Assembly: GCF_030408395.1 (NCBI RefSeq)
Contig: NZ_CP046980.1
Span: 1,984,001 to 2,048,000 of the forward strand
DNA from: Corynebacterium aquatimens
Lineage (GTDB): Bacteria; Actinomycetota; Actinomycetes; Mycobacteriales; Mycobacteriaceae
Direction of reading: 5' to 3'
DNA length: 64,000 nucleotides
Positions 43,768 to 52,682 of the stretch are shown here, piece by piece (the first letter of the stretch is position 1; every line of letters starts with the position of its first letter). Below the pieces are notes generated by a model. The model made no database searches and was not told the origin of the DNA. It saw nothing but the letters and a program-made list of their open reading frames with translations. Position numbers and translations under genes: made by a program.

Positions 43768-44901
43768 ATGACGTCACACCGGATCCTGACCACCCTGCGC
43801 GTGAGTGTTCACGTGCTCGTGGCGCTGCTGCTGGCCATTGGTCTCGCCGGTGTGGTAGCGCAACGCGATTGGCTCGCGGTAGCGTTAGCGGGAGTTTTCG
43901 CGGGGGCGTATCTGTTTGGCACGTTACGCCACCACCGCGGCCTAGTGCATTCTCCCCGCGTGTCGGCGGGCTGGCTGGCAGTCATTATCGCGCTGTGGGT
44001 GGCACTCAGCGCGCTGTCGGCTTCCTTCGTGTGGCTTGAGTTCCCGTTGGTGATCCTCGCGTGTTTTCTCTTGCCCACCTGGTCAGGGCTGATGGTGACG
44101 GCCGGGCTCTTGGCGTACACACTGTCGGTCACGGTGCCCGACAGCGGTATCGGGGGGCTCATCGGGCCGGTGATTGGCACGGTGTTGGCTATCGGCATCG
44201 TTCACGCCTACCAAGCGCTTCGCGGTGAGGCGGAGCACTACCGGCAAGTGGCCGCAGATTTGGAAGCGGCGCAGTTGGAGCTCGCTGCGGTAGAGCACGC
44301 GGCTGGCCGCGCGGAAGAACGGGAGAGGTTGTCCCGGGAGGTCCATGACACTATGGCCCAAGGTTTGAGTTCAATTGTCTTGCTCAGCCGGGCTCTAGAT
44401 AAAGAGCTGGATAAAGAGCTGGAATCGCCGCGCGCGCGTGAGATTCTCACCACGATCGCTCAGACCGCATCCGATAACCTGGCGGAAGCGCGTCGCTTTG
44501 TAGCTGCGGGCGTGTCCAAGGAGCCACTGACCGCGCGAATTGATCGGCTCGCGCGCGCTGCGCAGTCCCGGCAAAAGGCGCTCGGTGTCGGCCTTGAGGT
44601 GCGGGTGAATGCGGTTGACCTGCAGGAACCAGCCGCGTCCGTGGCAGAACGCGTCGTCCGGGAAGGCCTTAGTAACGTCGTGCGTCACGCGGGGGCGACG
44701 CTGGCGGTGGTGACCGTCGATAAGCTTGAGCTCGAAGCGACCGTTGATGTCTACGACAACGGGCGCGGAATCAGCGGGCCGGAGGGCTATGGGCTCAAGG
44801 GCCTGCGTGCGCGAGTCGAAGAAATCGGCGGGGAATTGACTGTGGAAGGTAACGTCCTTGCTGCGTCGCTGCCGCTCGTCGTCCCGAAGGAAGAACATTA
44901 A
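43768..44901 (+). CDS. chrS: Sensor histidine kinase, ChrS-like
   Basis: 377 residues. About five or six hydrophobic segments fill residues 8-155, with almost no extracytoplasmic loop, as in intramembrane sensors. The NarL-type HisKA_3 box is REVHDTMAQGLSSIVLLSRAL and the ATPase has EGLSNVVRHAG and DNGRGI with GYGLKGLRARVEEIGG. It is divergent from a heme-exporter-like ABC pair and followed by its regulator, the layout of ChrSA. An in-frame 12-bp tandem duplication (44398-44421) doubles DKEL just after the phosphorylation helix. Confidence 0.78.
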   Translation: MTSHRILTTLRVSVHVLVALLLAIGLAGVVAQRDWLAVALAGVFAGAYLFGTLRHHRGLVHSPRVSAGWLAVIIALWVALSALSASFVWLEFPLVILACFLLPTWSGLMVTAGLLAYTLSVTVPDSGIGGLIGPVIGTVLAIGIVHAYQALRGEAEHYRQVAADLEAAQLELAAVEHAAGRAEERERLSREVHDTMAQGLSSIVLLSRALDKELDKELESPRAREILTTIAQTASDNLAEARRFVAAGVSKEPLTARIDRLARAAQSRQKALGVGLEVRVNAVDLQEPAASVAERVVREGLSNVVRHAGATLAVVTVDKLELEATVDVYDNGRGISGPEGYGLKGLRARVEEIGGELTVEGNVLAASLPLVVPKEEH

Positions 44902-44914
44902 AAGAGGAGAGCTC

Positions 44915-45514
44915 ATGTGGCGCATCATGCTTATCGACGACCACCAGGTGGTCCGCGCAGGCCTGCGCGCTGTCCTTGATTCTTTTGGCGATATCGAGGT
45001 GGTGGCCGAAGGTGCCGATGGAACCGTGGACGTGCCTGAGGGCGTGGACCTGGTGGTCAGCGACATTCAGATGCCCGGCGCGGACGGGATTGAACTGACC
45101 GCGCGGTTGGTCGCTGCAGGTGGGCCGCCCGTTCTGATTCTGACGACGTATGACACGCAGGCGGACGTGGTCGCCGCGATGGAAGCCGGCGCGATGGGCT
45201 ACCTGCTGAAAGACGCGCCGGAAGAAGAACTGCACGAGGCCGTGCTGCGGGCGGCGCAACGCGAGCGGGCGCTCTCCGCCAGAGTGGCGAACGTTCTGGC
45301 GGACCGCGTGTTGCGCCCAGAGGTAGCGCTGTCAGCCCGCGAGATTGAGCTGCTACAGGCGCTACAGACCGGCGCGTCTAACAGGGAGATTGCGCAGAAA
45401 CTCTTCATCTCTCAGGCGACGGTGAAGACCCACCTGATTCATATCTATTCGAAGCTCGGGGTGGATAACCGCACCGCCGCGGTGGAGAAGGCCCGCGAGC
45501 GGCGGATTATTTAG
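44915..45514 (+). CDS. chrA: LuxR/NarL-type response regulator, ChrA-like
   Basis: 199 residues from ATG 44915 with AGAGGAGAG upstream. The receiver domain starts MWRIMLIDDHQVVRAGL, with the phospho-acceptor Asp50 in VSDIQMPG, and ends near LKDAPEEEL. The C-terminal LuxR helix-turn-helix is LSAREIELLQALQTGASNREI followed by FISQATVKTHLIHIYSKL. As ChrA does in related species, it probably activates hrtBA and controls heme genes. It follows chrS by 13 bp and overlaps pyc tail to tail by 4 bp. Confidence 0.8.
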   Translation: MWRIMLIDDHQVVRAGLRAVLDSFGDIEVVAEGADGTVDVPEGVDLVVSDIQMPGADGIELTARLVAAGGPPVLILTTYDTQADVVAAMEAGAMGYLLKDAPEEELHEAVLRAAQRERALSARVANVLADRVLRPEVALSAREIELLQALQTGASNREIAQKLFISQATVKTHLIHIYSKLGVDNRTAAVEKARERRII

Positions 45515-48500
45515 CTGATAACCGCGACGAGGTCGCCGCCTTCCACCTTCGTTGGCTGGGCGAACGCGACGCGCTCGACGGTGCCGTCCTTCGGCGCGGA
45601 GATTGACGCTTCCATCTTCATGGCCTCGATGGAGGCAATCTGATCGCCTTCCTTTACCGTGTCCCCGGCCTGTACCACCGGGGTGACTACGCCGGCGAAC
45701 GGCGCGGCGACGTGGTTCGGGTTGGAGGAATCAGCCTTTTCTACCTCAGCGACCGTGGATTCAGCGTTCTCGTCGCGGACCGTGATCGGGCGGATCTGGC
45801 CGTTGACGTTGACGATGACGCGGCGCAGGCCCTTCTCGTCGGGCTCGCCGACCGCATCGAGGCGAACCACCAGCGGGGTCTTTTCCTCATCGTGCTCGCC
45901 GTACCAGACCTCCGTCTCCTCGCCCTCTTTGAGGCCGTAGAAGAAGGTCTTGTCCGACAGCTGATCGGTGACACCGTAGGTGCGGCGGTGCTCCTGGAAC
46001 TCTGCGTACTGCTTCGGGAACAACAGCTTGTCCAGGGCAATGCGGCGTGCCTGCGGGTCATCGCCAGCGAGATCGGCGGCAAGATCGGCCGGGACTTCGA
46101 CGGTGTGGTCAACCTCCCCGCGGTTCTCCAGCGCCTTGTCGCGCAGCAAAGGCCAGCCTCCCGGCGGGGTGCCCAGCTCGCCTTGGAGGAAGCCGATCAC
46201 GGACTCCGGGATGTCGTACTTGCGCGGGTTCTCGGCGAACTCCTGCGGGCTCACGCCCTGGCCGACGAGCTGGAGCGCGAGGTCACCCACAACCTTCGAG
46301 GACGGAGTCACCTTGGTCGGGCGGCCCAGAATCTCGTTCACGCCGGCGTAGTAGTCTTCCACCAGCTCGAAGCGGTCTTCGAGGCCCAGGGCCTTCGCCT
46401 GCGTGCGCAGGTTAGACAGCTGTCCACCAGGGATCTCGTGCTTGTACACGCGGCCGGTTGGGCCAGGAATACCGGACTCGAACGGGGCGTAGACCTGGCG
46501 CACGGCCTCCCAGTACGGCTCAAGATCGGATACTGCCTGCAGCGAGATTCCCGTGTCGCGTTCCGTGTTGGCATAGGCTGCGACCAGTGCCGACATGGAC
46601 GGCTGCGACGTCGTGCCGGCCAGCGGCGCGGAGGCAACGTCGACGATGTCCGCGCCCGCGTACGCAGCGGCCATGTAGGTGGCCAACTGACCACCAGCCG
46701 TGTCGTGCGTGTGCACGTGGACGGGCAGATCAAAGCGCTCACGCAGAGCCGTGACCAGCTTCATCGCGGCTTGCGGGCGCAGCAGGCCAGCCATGTCCTT
46801 GACAGCTAGGACGTGGGCACCCGTGTTCACGATCTCTTCTGCCAGGTTGAGGTAGTAGTCCAAGGTGTAGAGATCTTCATTCGGGTCAAGCAGGTTGCCC
46901 GAGTACGCCATCGCTACCTCGGCGACGGTGGTGCCGGTTTCCAGCACGGCATCGATTGCGGGGCGCATCTGGGAGACGTCGTTAAGCGCGTCGAAGATGC
47001 GGAAGATGTCAATGCCGGATCGTGCCGCCTCGTTGACGAACGCCTTTGTCACGTTGTCGGGGTACGGGGTGTAGCCAACGGTGTTGCGTCCACGCAGCAG
47101 CATTTGGATGTTGACGTTCGGCATGGCCTCACGGATTGCGTCTAGGCGCATCCACGGAGACTCGTGCAGGAAGCGCATCGCCACGTCGTAGGTAGCTCCA
47201 CCCCAGGCCTCCACCGATGCGAGCTGCGGGGTGAGGTGCGCCACGTGGCGTGCCGCTGCGACGAGCGTGTTCGTGCGAATGCGGGTTGCCAGAAGCGACT
47301 GGTGGGCATCGCGGAACGTCGTCTCCGTGACACCGAGTGCCGTCTGGTTACGGATCTTCTCCGCCCACTTGACGGGCCCCAGCTCCAGGAGGTCATCGCG
47401 GGAACCGCGCGGCAGATCACCGTAGTCGAACTTCGGCAGCTTCTCACTCGGGCTGATCTGCGTTGGGCGTGCCCCGTTCGGCTTGTTCACCGTGACGGAC
47501 GCGACGTAATCCAGGATACGACCGGCCTCATCGGCGGCAGCGGGTGCTTCAAGCAGGTGCGGGTGATCCGCGATGAAACCCGTGTCAATGCGGTCGTTCT
47601 GGAACTCAGGCTCGGCCAGCAATGCCCGCAGGAACCCAATATTCGTCGATACGCCATTGACCGTGAACTCATTGAGCGCACGCAACGCGCGCGCGACGGC
47701 GTTGTGGAAGTCTTTGCCGCGACAGGTCATCTTGACCAGCAAAGAGTCGAAGTTCGGGGTGATCTCCGTACCAACGGACATCGAGCCGTCCAAGCGCACA
47801 CCCGCACCACCCGGGGAACGGTAGCCGGTGATCACGCCGGAGTCCGGGCGGAATCCGTTCGCCGGGTCTTCGGTAGTGATACGGCATTGCAGCGCAGCGC
47901 CGTTGATGTGGATGTCTTCTTGGTGCAGACCCAGCTGGTCAAGGCTCGCACCAGCGGCGATGTGCATCTGGGATTTCACAATGTCCACCCCGGTGACCTC
48001 CTCAGTCACCGTGTGCTCCACCTGAACGCGCGGGTTCATTTCAATGAACACGTGGTTGCCCTGCTCATCAACCAAGAACTCCACGGTGCCCGCACCGGAG
48101 TAGTTGATGTGCTTGGCAAAGTTGACGGCGTCGTCGCAAATGCGCTGGCGCTGCTCTTCCGTGATGTGCTGCGCCGGCGCGATCTCCACGACCTTTTGGT
48201 GACGGCGCTGCACTGAGCAGTCGCGCTCGAAGAGGTGCATGACGTTGCCGTGCGTGTCAGCCAGGATCTGAACCTCGATGTGCTGCGGCTTGATCACCGC
48301 ACGCTCGAGGTAAACGCTCGCATCGCCGAACGCTGCCTCAGCTTCGCGGGAGGCTTCAGCGGCCAGCGCCTCCAAGTCTTCTCGCTTCTCGACGAAGCGC
48401 ATTCCCCTACCGCCACCACCGGAGACAGCTTTGACGAAGACCGGGAACTCGAAATCGTCTGCCCACTGAGCAAGTTCCGCGATGTCCTTCGTTGCCTCCG

Positions 48501-48915
48501 AGTCCTGAAGGATTGGCAACCCAGCTTCCTTGGCCGCGTGCACGGCGGCGTTCTTGTCACCCGTGAGGTCAAGAGTTTCGGCGGACGGGCCGATGAATGT
48601 AATGCCATTTTCACGGCACGCGCGCGCCAGATCAGCGCGCTCAGACAGGAAGCCATATCCGGGGTAGATTGCGTCCGCACCGGTTTGCTTCGCGGCGCGA
48701 ATTACCTCATCAACGTCGAGGTATGCTTTGACCGGCTGGCCCTCCACACCAATTTGCACGGCTTCGTCCGCGAACGGACGGTGGAAGGAGTTACGGTCTT
48801 CACGGGGGTAAACGGCGACTGTGGAAGCGCCGGTTTCGTACGCGGCACGGAAAGCGCGCACCGCGATCTCACCGCGGTTGCACACAAGGATTTTGCTGAA
48901 TGTAGGCAGGCTCAT
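45511..48915 (-). CDS. pyc: Pyruvate carboxylase
   Basis: 1134 residues, the full length for the single-chain enzyme. Domain order: biotin carboxylase ([18 protein letters not shown], the glycine loop VSGGGGRGMRFVE, FIEMNPRVQVEHTVTEE), carboxyltransferase (TTFRDAHQSLLATRIR, AYSGNLLDPNE, PVHVHTHDTAGGQLATY), then the allosteric linker and the biotin carrier with IEAMKMEASISA near the end. It makes oxaloacetate from pyruvate, refilling the citric acid cycle. Neighbouring prpC/prpD and icd serve the same part of metabolism. BirA at 23.9 kb should biotinylate it. Confidence 0.98.
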   Translation of the reverse strand: MSLPTFSKILVCNRGEIAVRAFRAAYETGASTVAVYPREDRNSFHRPFADEAVQIGVEGQPVKAYLDVDEVIRAAKQTGADAIYPGYGFLSERADLARACRENGITFIGPSAETLDLTGDKNAAVHAAKEAGLPILQDSEATKDIAELAQWADDFEFPVFVKAVSGGGGRGMRFVEKREDLEALAAEASREAEAAFGDASVYLERAVIKPQHIEVQILADTHGNVMHLFERDCSVQRRHQKVVEIAPAQHITEEQRQRICDDAVNFAKHINYSGAGTVEFLVDEQGNHVFIEMNPRVQVEHTVTEEVTGVDIVKSQMHIAAGASLDQLGLHQEDIHINGAALQCRITTEDPANGFRPDSGVITGYRSPGGAGVRLDGSMSVGTEITPNFDSLLVKMTCRGKDFHNAVARALRALNEFTVNGVSTNIGFLRALLAEPEFQNDRIDTGFIADHPHLLEAPAAADEAGRILDYVASVTVNKPNGARPTQISPSEKLPKFDYGDLPRGSRDDLLELGPVKWAEKIRNQTALGVTETTFRDAHQSLLATRIRTNTLVAAARHVAHLTPQLASVEAWGGATYDVAMRFLHESPWMRLDAIREAMPNVNIQMLLRGRNTVGYTPYPDNVTKAFVNEAARSGIDIFRIFDALNDVSQMRPAIDAVLETGTTVAEVAMAYSGNLLDPNEDLYTLDYYLNLAEEIVNTGAHVLAVKDMAGLLRPQAAMKLVTALRERFDLPVHVHTHDTAGGQLATYMAAAYAGADIVDVASAPLAGTTSQPSMSALVAAYANTERDTGISLQAVSDLEPYWEAVRQVYAPFESGIPGPTGRVYKHEIPGGQLSNLRTQAKALGLEDRFELVEDYYAGVNEILGRPTKVTPSSKVVGDLALQLVGQGVSPQEFAENPRKYDIPESVIGFLQGELGTPPGGWPLLRDKALENRGEVDHTVEVPADLAADLAGDDPQARRIALDKLLFPKQYAEFQEHRRTYGVTDQLSDKTFFYGLKEGEETEVWYGEHDEEKTPLVVRLDAVGEPDEKGLRRVIVNVNGQIRPITVRDENAESTVAEVEKADSSNPNHVAAPFAGVVTPVVQAGDTVKEGDQIASIEAMKMEASISAPKDGTVERVAFAQPTKVEGGDLVAVIS

Positions 48916-48973
48916 GTTCGCGATTGTATTTCCAATCTCAGCCCGTGTCCCGAGTTTTATCCAGGAGAAGAAA

Positions 48974-49001
48974 AAGAGGCTTGGGCGAACCCAAGCCTCT
49001 T
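48974..49001 (-). terminator. Terminator of the prpDBC operon
   Basis: AAGAGGCTTGGG and CCCAAGCCTCTT form a perfect 12-bp stem with a CGAA tetraloop. On the minus strand a T/C-rich run (TTTCTTCTCC) follows. It stands 13 bp after the prpC stop and upstream of pyc, separating the two transcription units. Confidence 0.88.
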
Positions 49002-49014
49002 CGTGGTTACTGCC

Positions 49015-50163
49015 TTATGCGCCAGGAACGTGACGCTCTGCTGGGCCGTTGTAGGCAGCCAGCGGGCGGATGATCGAGTTGTTTTCGTACTGCTCGATGA
49101 TGTGAGCGGTCCAGCCAGTGATGCGGGACATCACGAAGATCGGGGTGAAGAAAGGAATCTCGAATCCCAGGATGTAGTAGGACGGACCTGCCGGGAAGTC
49201 CAGGTTCGGCATGATGTTGATCGAGGTGTTCTCATACATGGTCTTCGCCATGATGTCGTACATCTCAACCCACTTCTGCGCATCCTTTTCCGGGTGCTCG
49301 CTAGCGAGTTTCTTAAAGGCCTTCTCCATCGTCGGCACGCGGGAGTCGCCCTTCTTGTACACGCGGTGACCGAATCCCATGACGAGCTCTTTGTTCTTGA
49401 GCTTGTTCAGGGTCCATTCCTCGGTCTTCTCGGGTTCACCAACCTCGACGAAGTTGTGCATGACAAACTCGTTGGCGCCGCCGTGCAGCGGGCCCTTGAG
49501 TGCGCCGATGGCACCGGCGATAGCGGACCACGCGTCCGACTGCGTTGAGGTGATCACGCGAGCGGCGAAAGTCGACGCGTTGAAAGAGTGCTCAGCGTAG
49601 AGAATCATGGACTTCTCAAACGCCTCGATGTCACTCGGGATCGTCGCCGGGCTGCCCTCGCCATCACCGAAGACCATCCAGAGGAAGTTCTCCGAGTAGC
49701 CGCGGTCTGCGTCCGGCTCGATGTAACCCTCGCCGCGGCGGCGACGGATGTCCAGCGCCACGATCGTCGGCAGCTTGGCCAGCAGATCGTGGGCGATCTC
49801 GCGGATGTGATCGGTGTTCGGGGTGAACTTCTCCGGATCATTCGCGCCCAGGAAGGACACCGCGGTGCGCAGGACGTCCATCGGGTGGCAGTCCTTCGGA
49901 AGTGCCTCGATGACCTTGATCAGGTCCTCATCCAGGCCGCGGCGGGCCTTGGAGGATTCCTGAAACTCCGTGAGTTCCTCTTCGGTCGGCAGTTCGCCGT
50001 TCCACAGCAGCATCGCGACTTCCTCGAAGCTGCAGTGCTCGGCCAGCTCGTGAACCGGGTAGCCGCAGTACAGCAGCGAGTTCGTCTCCGGATTGACCTT
50101 GGAGATCGCAGTGTAGTCAGCGTAGACGCCGGCGAGGCCCTTTTTCACATCCTGCTCAGTCAT
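49015..50163 (-). CDS. prpC: 2-Methylcitrate synthase
   Basis: 382 residues from ATG 50163 (GAAAGGACAACG upstream). Citrate synthase family marks: GVYADYTAISKVNPETNSLLYCGYP is split by the usual short N-terminus, then GALKGPLHGGANEFVM with the catalytic His, and GFGHRVYKKGDSRVPTM. As the last gene of prpD-prpB-prpC it should condense propionyl-CoA with oxaloacetate. Its start overlaps the prpB end by 8 bp. Some methylcitrate synthases also make citrate, so side activity is likely. Confidence 0.94.
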   Translation of the reverse strand: MTEQDVKKGLAGVYADYTAISKVNPETNSLLYCGYPVHELAEHCSFEEVAMLLWNGELPTEEELTEFQESSKARRGLDEDLIKVIEALPKDCHPMDVLRTAVSFLGANDPEKFTPNTDHIREIAHDLLAKLPTIVALDIRRRRGEGYIEPDADRGYSENFLWMVFGDGEGSPATIPSDIEAFEKSMILYAEHSFNASTFAARVITSTQSDAWSAIAGAIGALKGPLHGGANEFVMHNFVEVGEPEKTEEWTLNKLKNKELVMGFGHRVYKKGDSRVPTMEKAFKKLASEHPEKDAQKWVEMYDIMAKTMYENTSINIMPNLDFPAGPSYYILGFEIPFFTPIFVMSRITGWTAHIIEQYENNSIIRPLAAYNGPAERHVPGA

Positions 50164-51106
50164 TCGTTGTCCTTTCAAACGTTTGCTTATACGTATTCGC
50201 GGAGTAGGTGAACACGTCAGAGTCGAACTGGTTGTATTCGTCATACTTCACCAGCTCGTAAAGGCGGGAGCGGTGCTGCATTTTGTCCACCCAGTCGGCC
50301 TGGGTGCCCGATGTCGCCATGTCGCGCAGCATCGTTTCGGTCTGCCCCATCGCAAGACGGAACGTGGTCACCGGCCAGATCACGGCATTGAAGCCAATCT
50401 CCTCGAGTTCGTGGGCGCTGATCAGCTCGGTCTTTCCAAACTCAGTCATGTTTGCGAGCAGTGGCGTATCGACGGCCGCCCTAAACTTCTCAAAGTCCTC
50501 CCGCGTGTGCAGGGCTTCGGTGAAGATCAAGTCAGCACCAGCGTCGGCATACGCCTTCGCACGCTCGATAGCAGCATCGATGCCTTCGATCCCGGCTGCA
50601 TCGGTGCGCGCGCAGATCACAAACGCGTCGTCGTAACGCTCTTTGACCGCGGCCTGGATGCGACGCAGCATGACTTCGGTGGGCACGACGTCTTTACCGT
50701 CCAAGTGACCGCAGCGCTTCGGGTTAACTTGGTCCTCCAGGTGCAAAGCCGCGACTCCTGCGGCCTCGAATTCCGCGACCGTACGCGCCGCGCTCATCGG
50801 CTCGCCGAAGCCAGTGTCGGCGTCGACTAGAACGGGCAGGTTGGTCACGCGCGCGATCTGCCCGGCGCGGTGCGCCACCTCCGTCAGCGTGGTCATACCG
50901 ATGTCCGGCAAGCCAAGGTCGTTGGCCACAACCGCACCGGAGACGTACACGCCGCCGAAGCTCGCATTGTCCTCGATGTTGATTGTTTCAATCAACCGCG
51001 CGACCAGTGGCGAAAACGCACCCGGCAGGGTGACGATTTTCCCGCTGGTGAGGCCGTCGCGCAGGGCCTGACGACGCTGGGTTGGGGTCTTTTCCGGGGT
51101 GAACAC
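50156..51106 (-). CDS. prpB: 2-Methylisocitrate lyase
   Basis: 316 residues from GTG 51106, which overlaps the prpD stop by one base (TAGTG). Family marks: LPGAFSPLVARLIE, the metal site VDADTGFGEPMSAARTV, HLEDQVNPKRCGHLDGK with the catalytic Cys in the KRCGH loop, and ICARTDA. It splits 2-methylisocitrate to pyruvate and succinate, closing the methylcitrate cycle. The frame is open much farther upstream, inside prpD, but that part is a shadow. Confidence 0.96.
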   Translation of the reverse strand: MFTPEKTPTQRRQALRDGLTSGKIVTLPGAFSPLVARLIETINIEDNASFGGVYVSGAVVANDLGLPDIGMTTLTEVAHRAGQIARVTNLPVLVDADTGFGEPMSAARTVAEFEAAGVAALHLEDQVNPKRCGHLDGKDVVPTEVMLRRIQAAVKERYDDAFVICARTDAAGIEGIDAAIERAKAYADAGADLIFTEALHTREDFEKFRAAVDTPLLANMTEFGKTELISAHELEEIGFNAVIWPVTTFRLAMGQTETMLRDMATSGTQADWVDKMQHRSRLYELVKYDEYNQFDSDVFTYSANTYKQTFERTTND

Positions 51107-52635
51107 TAGAAAATGCCCTCTGGCGTTGCCGGGGCGGTGGCCAGAGCTTCGTCGGTAAGGCGAACGTTGAGCTCGGTGAGGTCCGTGAGGTTCTCCAGGT
51201 TCTCTGCCGCAGCGATGAAGCGGTCCTGCTCTTCCGGGCTCACCAGGCCGTCGGCAAGCATGCGGAACTTGTTGATGTAGTCCTCGCGCTTGAACGGGCG
51301 AGCACCGAGCGGGTGAGCGTCCGCGATGGCCAGCTCGTCCTCGAGAGTCGTGCCGTCGTTGAAGGTGATGACGGCCTTGGCGCCGAATGCCTTCTCGTTC
51401 GGGTCGGTCGAGTGGTAGCGGCGGGTCCACTCCGGGTCCTCGGTGGTGGAGATCTTGTGCCACAGCTCAACGGTCTCCGGGCGGGATGCGCGCTCCGGAG
51501 CGTAGGAATCCACGTAGTGCCAGCTGCCGTCCTCGAGAGCGACGGCGAAGATGTACATGATGGAGTGGTCGAGCGTCTCACGCGACGCGGTCGGGTCCAT
51601 CTTCTGCGGGTCGTTCGCGCCGGTACCGATCACGTAGTGGGTGTGGTGCGAGGTGTGCAGGACGATGGACTCGATGTCGGCCAGGGACTTGCCGGAATCT
51701 GCGATGGTCTGGCGCATGCGGCGAGCCAGGTCGATCGGCGCCTGGGACTGGTACTCCGCGGAGTGCTCCTTGGTGTAGGTGTCCAAGATCGCACGCTTGC
51801 CCTCGCCCGGCTCGGGCAGCGGGACGGTGTACGTGCGGTCCGGGGAGTGGAGCATCCAGGCGATAACGCCGTCTTCACCTTCCCAGATCGGAGCCGGCGC
51901 GCCTTCACCACGCATCGCGCGGTCCACTGCCTCGATGGCCATCTTGCCCGCGAACGCCGGTGCGTAGGCCTTCCAGGAGGAGATTAGGCCCTTGCGGGAC
52001 TGACGCGTCGCCGTGGTGGTGTGCAGTGCCTGGCCAACGGCCTGGTAGATCGTGTCCACGTCCAGGTTCAGCATGGTGCCGATACCTGCGGCGACGGATG
52101 GGCCGAGGTGTGCAACGTGGTCGATCTTGAACTCGTGCAGGGAGATGCCCTTGACCAGGTTCACCTGGATCTCGTAGCCGGTGGCGATACCGCGGATCAG
52201 GGTCTTGCCGTCGAGGCCCTTGTGCTGAGCGACCGCGATCATCGGCGGGATGTTGTCGCCCGGGTGGGAGTACTCGGCGGCGAGGAACGTGTCGTGGTAG
52301 TCCAGCTCACGCACCGCGGTGCCGTTAGCAAGGGCTGCCCACTCAGCGGAGTACCTACCGTCGACGCCGAAGACGGTCGAACCCTTGGTTCCTGCTGCCT
52401 CGTCAGCGGAAACCGGGTGGGCCTGCGCCATTACGCGGGCGGAGGTCACCGGGCGGCGCACCACGGAAGCAACGGCCACGGAGGCGTTGTCGATGATGCG
52501 GTTGATGATCATTTCTTTGGTGTCTTCGGGGACCTCAACCGGGTCAGCGGCAACCTGTGCGACCTTATATGCCAGGTGCTCCTCGATGGGGAAATCTTCA
52601 GCGGACTTATGCGTGCGTACTTGGTGCTCAATCAT
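51106..52635 (-). CDS. prpD: 2-Methylcitrate dehydratase
   Basis: 509 residues. MmgE/PrpD family marks include [39 protein letters not shown] (substrate-site residues) and [20 protein letters not shown]. It dehydrates 2-methylcitrate to methylaconitate. It opens the prpD-prpB-prpC operon. No PrpR-type regulator gene is adjacent, and the gap upstream (47 bp) is short, so the promoter lies there or inside the M20 gene. Confidence 0.96.
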   Translation of the reverse strand: MIEHQVRTHKSAEDFPIEEHLAYKVAQVAADPVEVPEDTKEMIINRIIDNASVAVASVVRRPVTSARVMAQAHPVSADEAAGTKGSTVFGVDGRYSAEWAALANGTAVRELDYHDTFLAAEYSHPGDNIPPMIAVAQHKGLDGKTLIRGIATGYEIQVNLVKGISLHEFKIDHVAHLGPSVAAGIGTMLNLDVDTIYQAVGQALHTTTATRQSRKGLISSWKAYAPAFAGKMAIEAVDRAMRGEGAPAPIWEGEDGVIAWMLHSPDRTYTVPLPEPGEGKRAILDTYTKEHSAEYQSQAPIDLARRMRQTIADSGKSLADIESIVLHTSHHTHYVIGTGANDPQKMDPTASRETLDHSIMYIFAVALEDGSWHYVDSYAPERASRPETVELWHKISTTEDPEWTRRYHSTDPNEKAFGAKAVITFNDGTTLEDELAIADAHPLGARPFKREDYINKFRMLADGLVSPEEQDRFIAAAENLENLTDLTELNVRLTDEALATAPATPEGIF

Positions 52636-52682
52636 GGGACTTAGTATGCCAAAAGCGAATCACTTAGGTCCCGAAATTGGGG

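Noticed and set aside
47164..49548. Long plus-strand frames opposite pyc and prpC
   Set aside because: Antisense shadows of pyruvate carboxylase and methylcitrate synthase; no family resemblance.
49015..50163. Housekeeping citrate synthase gltA
   Set aside because: Operon position directly after prpD and prpB and the short N-terminus fit methylcitrate synthase better, although dual activity is possible.
50156..51463. 435-residue version of PrpB starting inside prpD
   Set aside because: The extra N-terminus is out of frame translation of prpD and has no lyase similarity; GTG 51106 gives the normal size.
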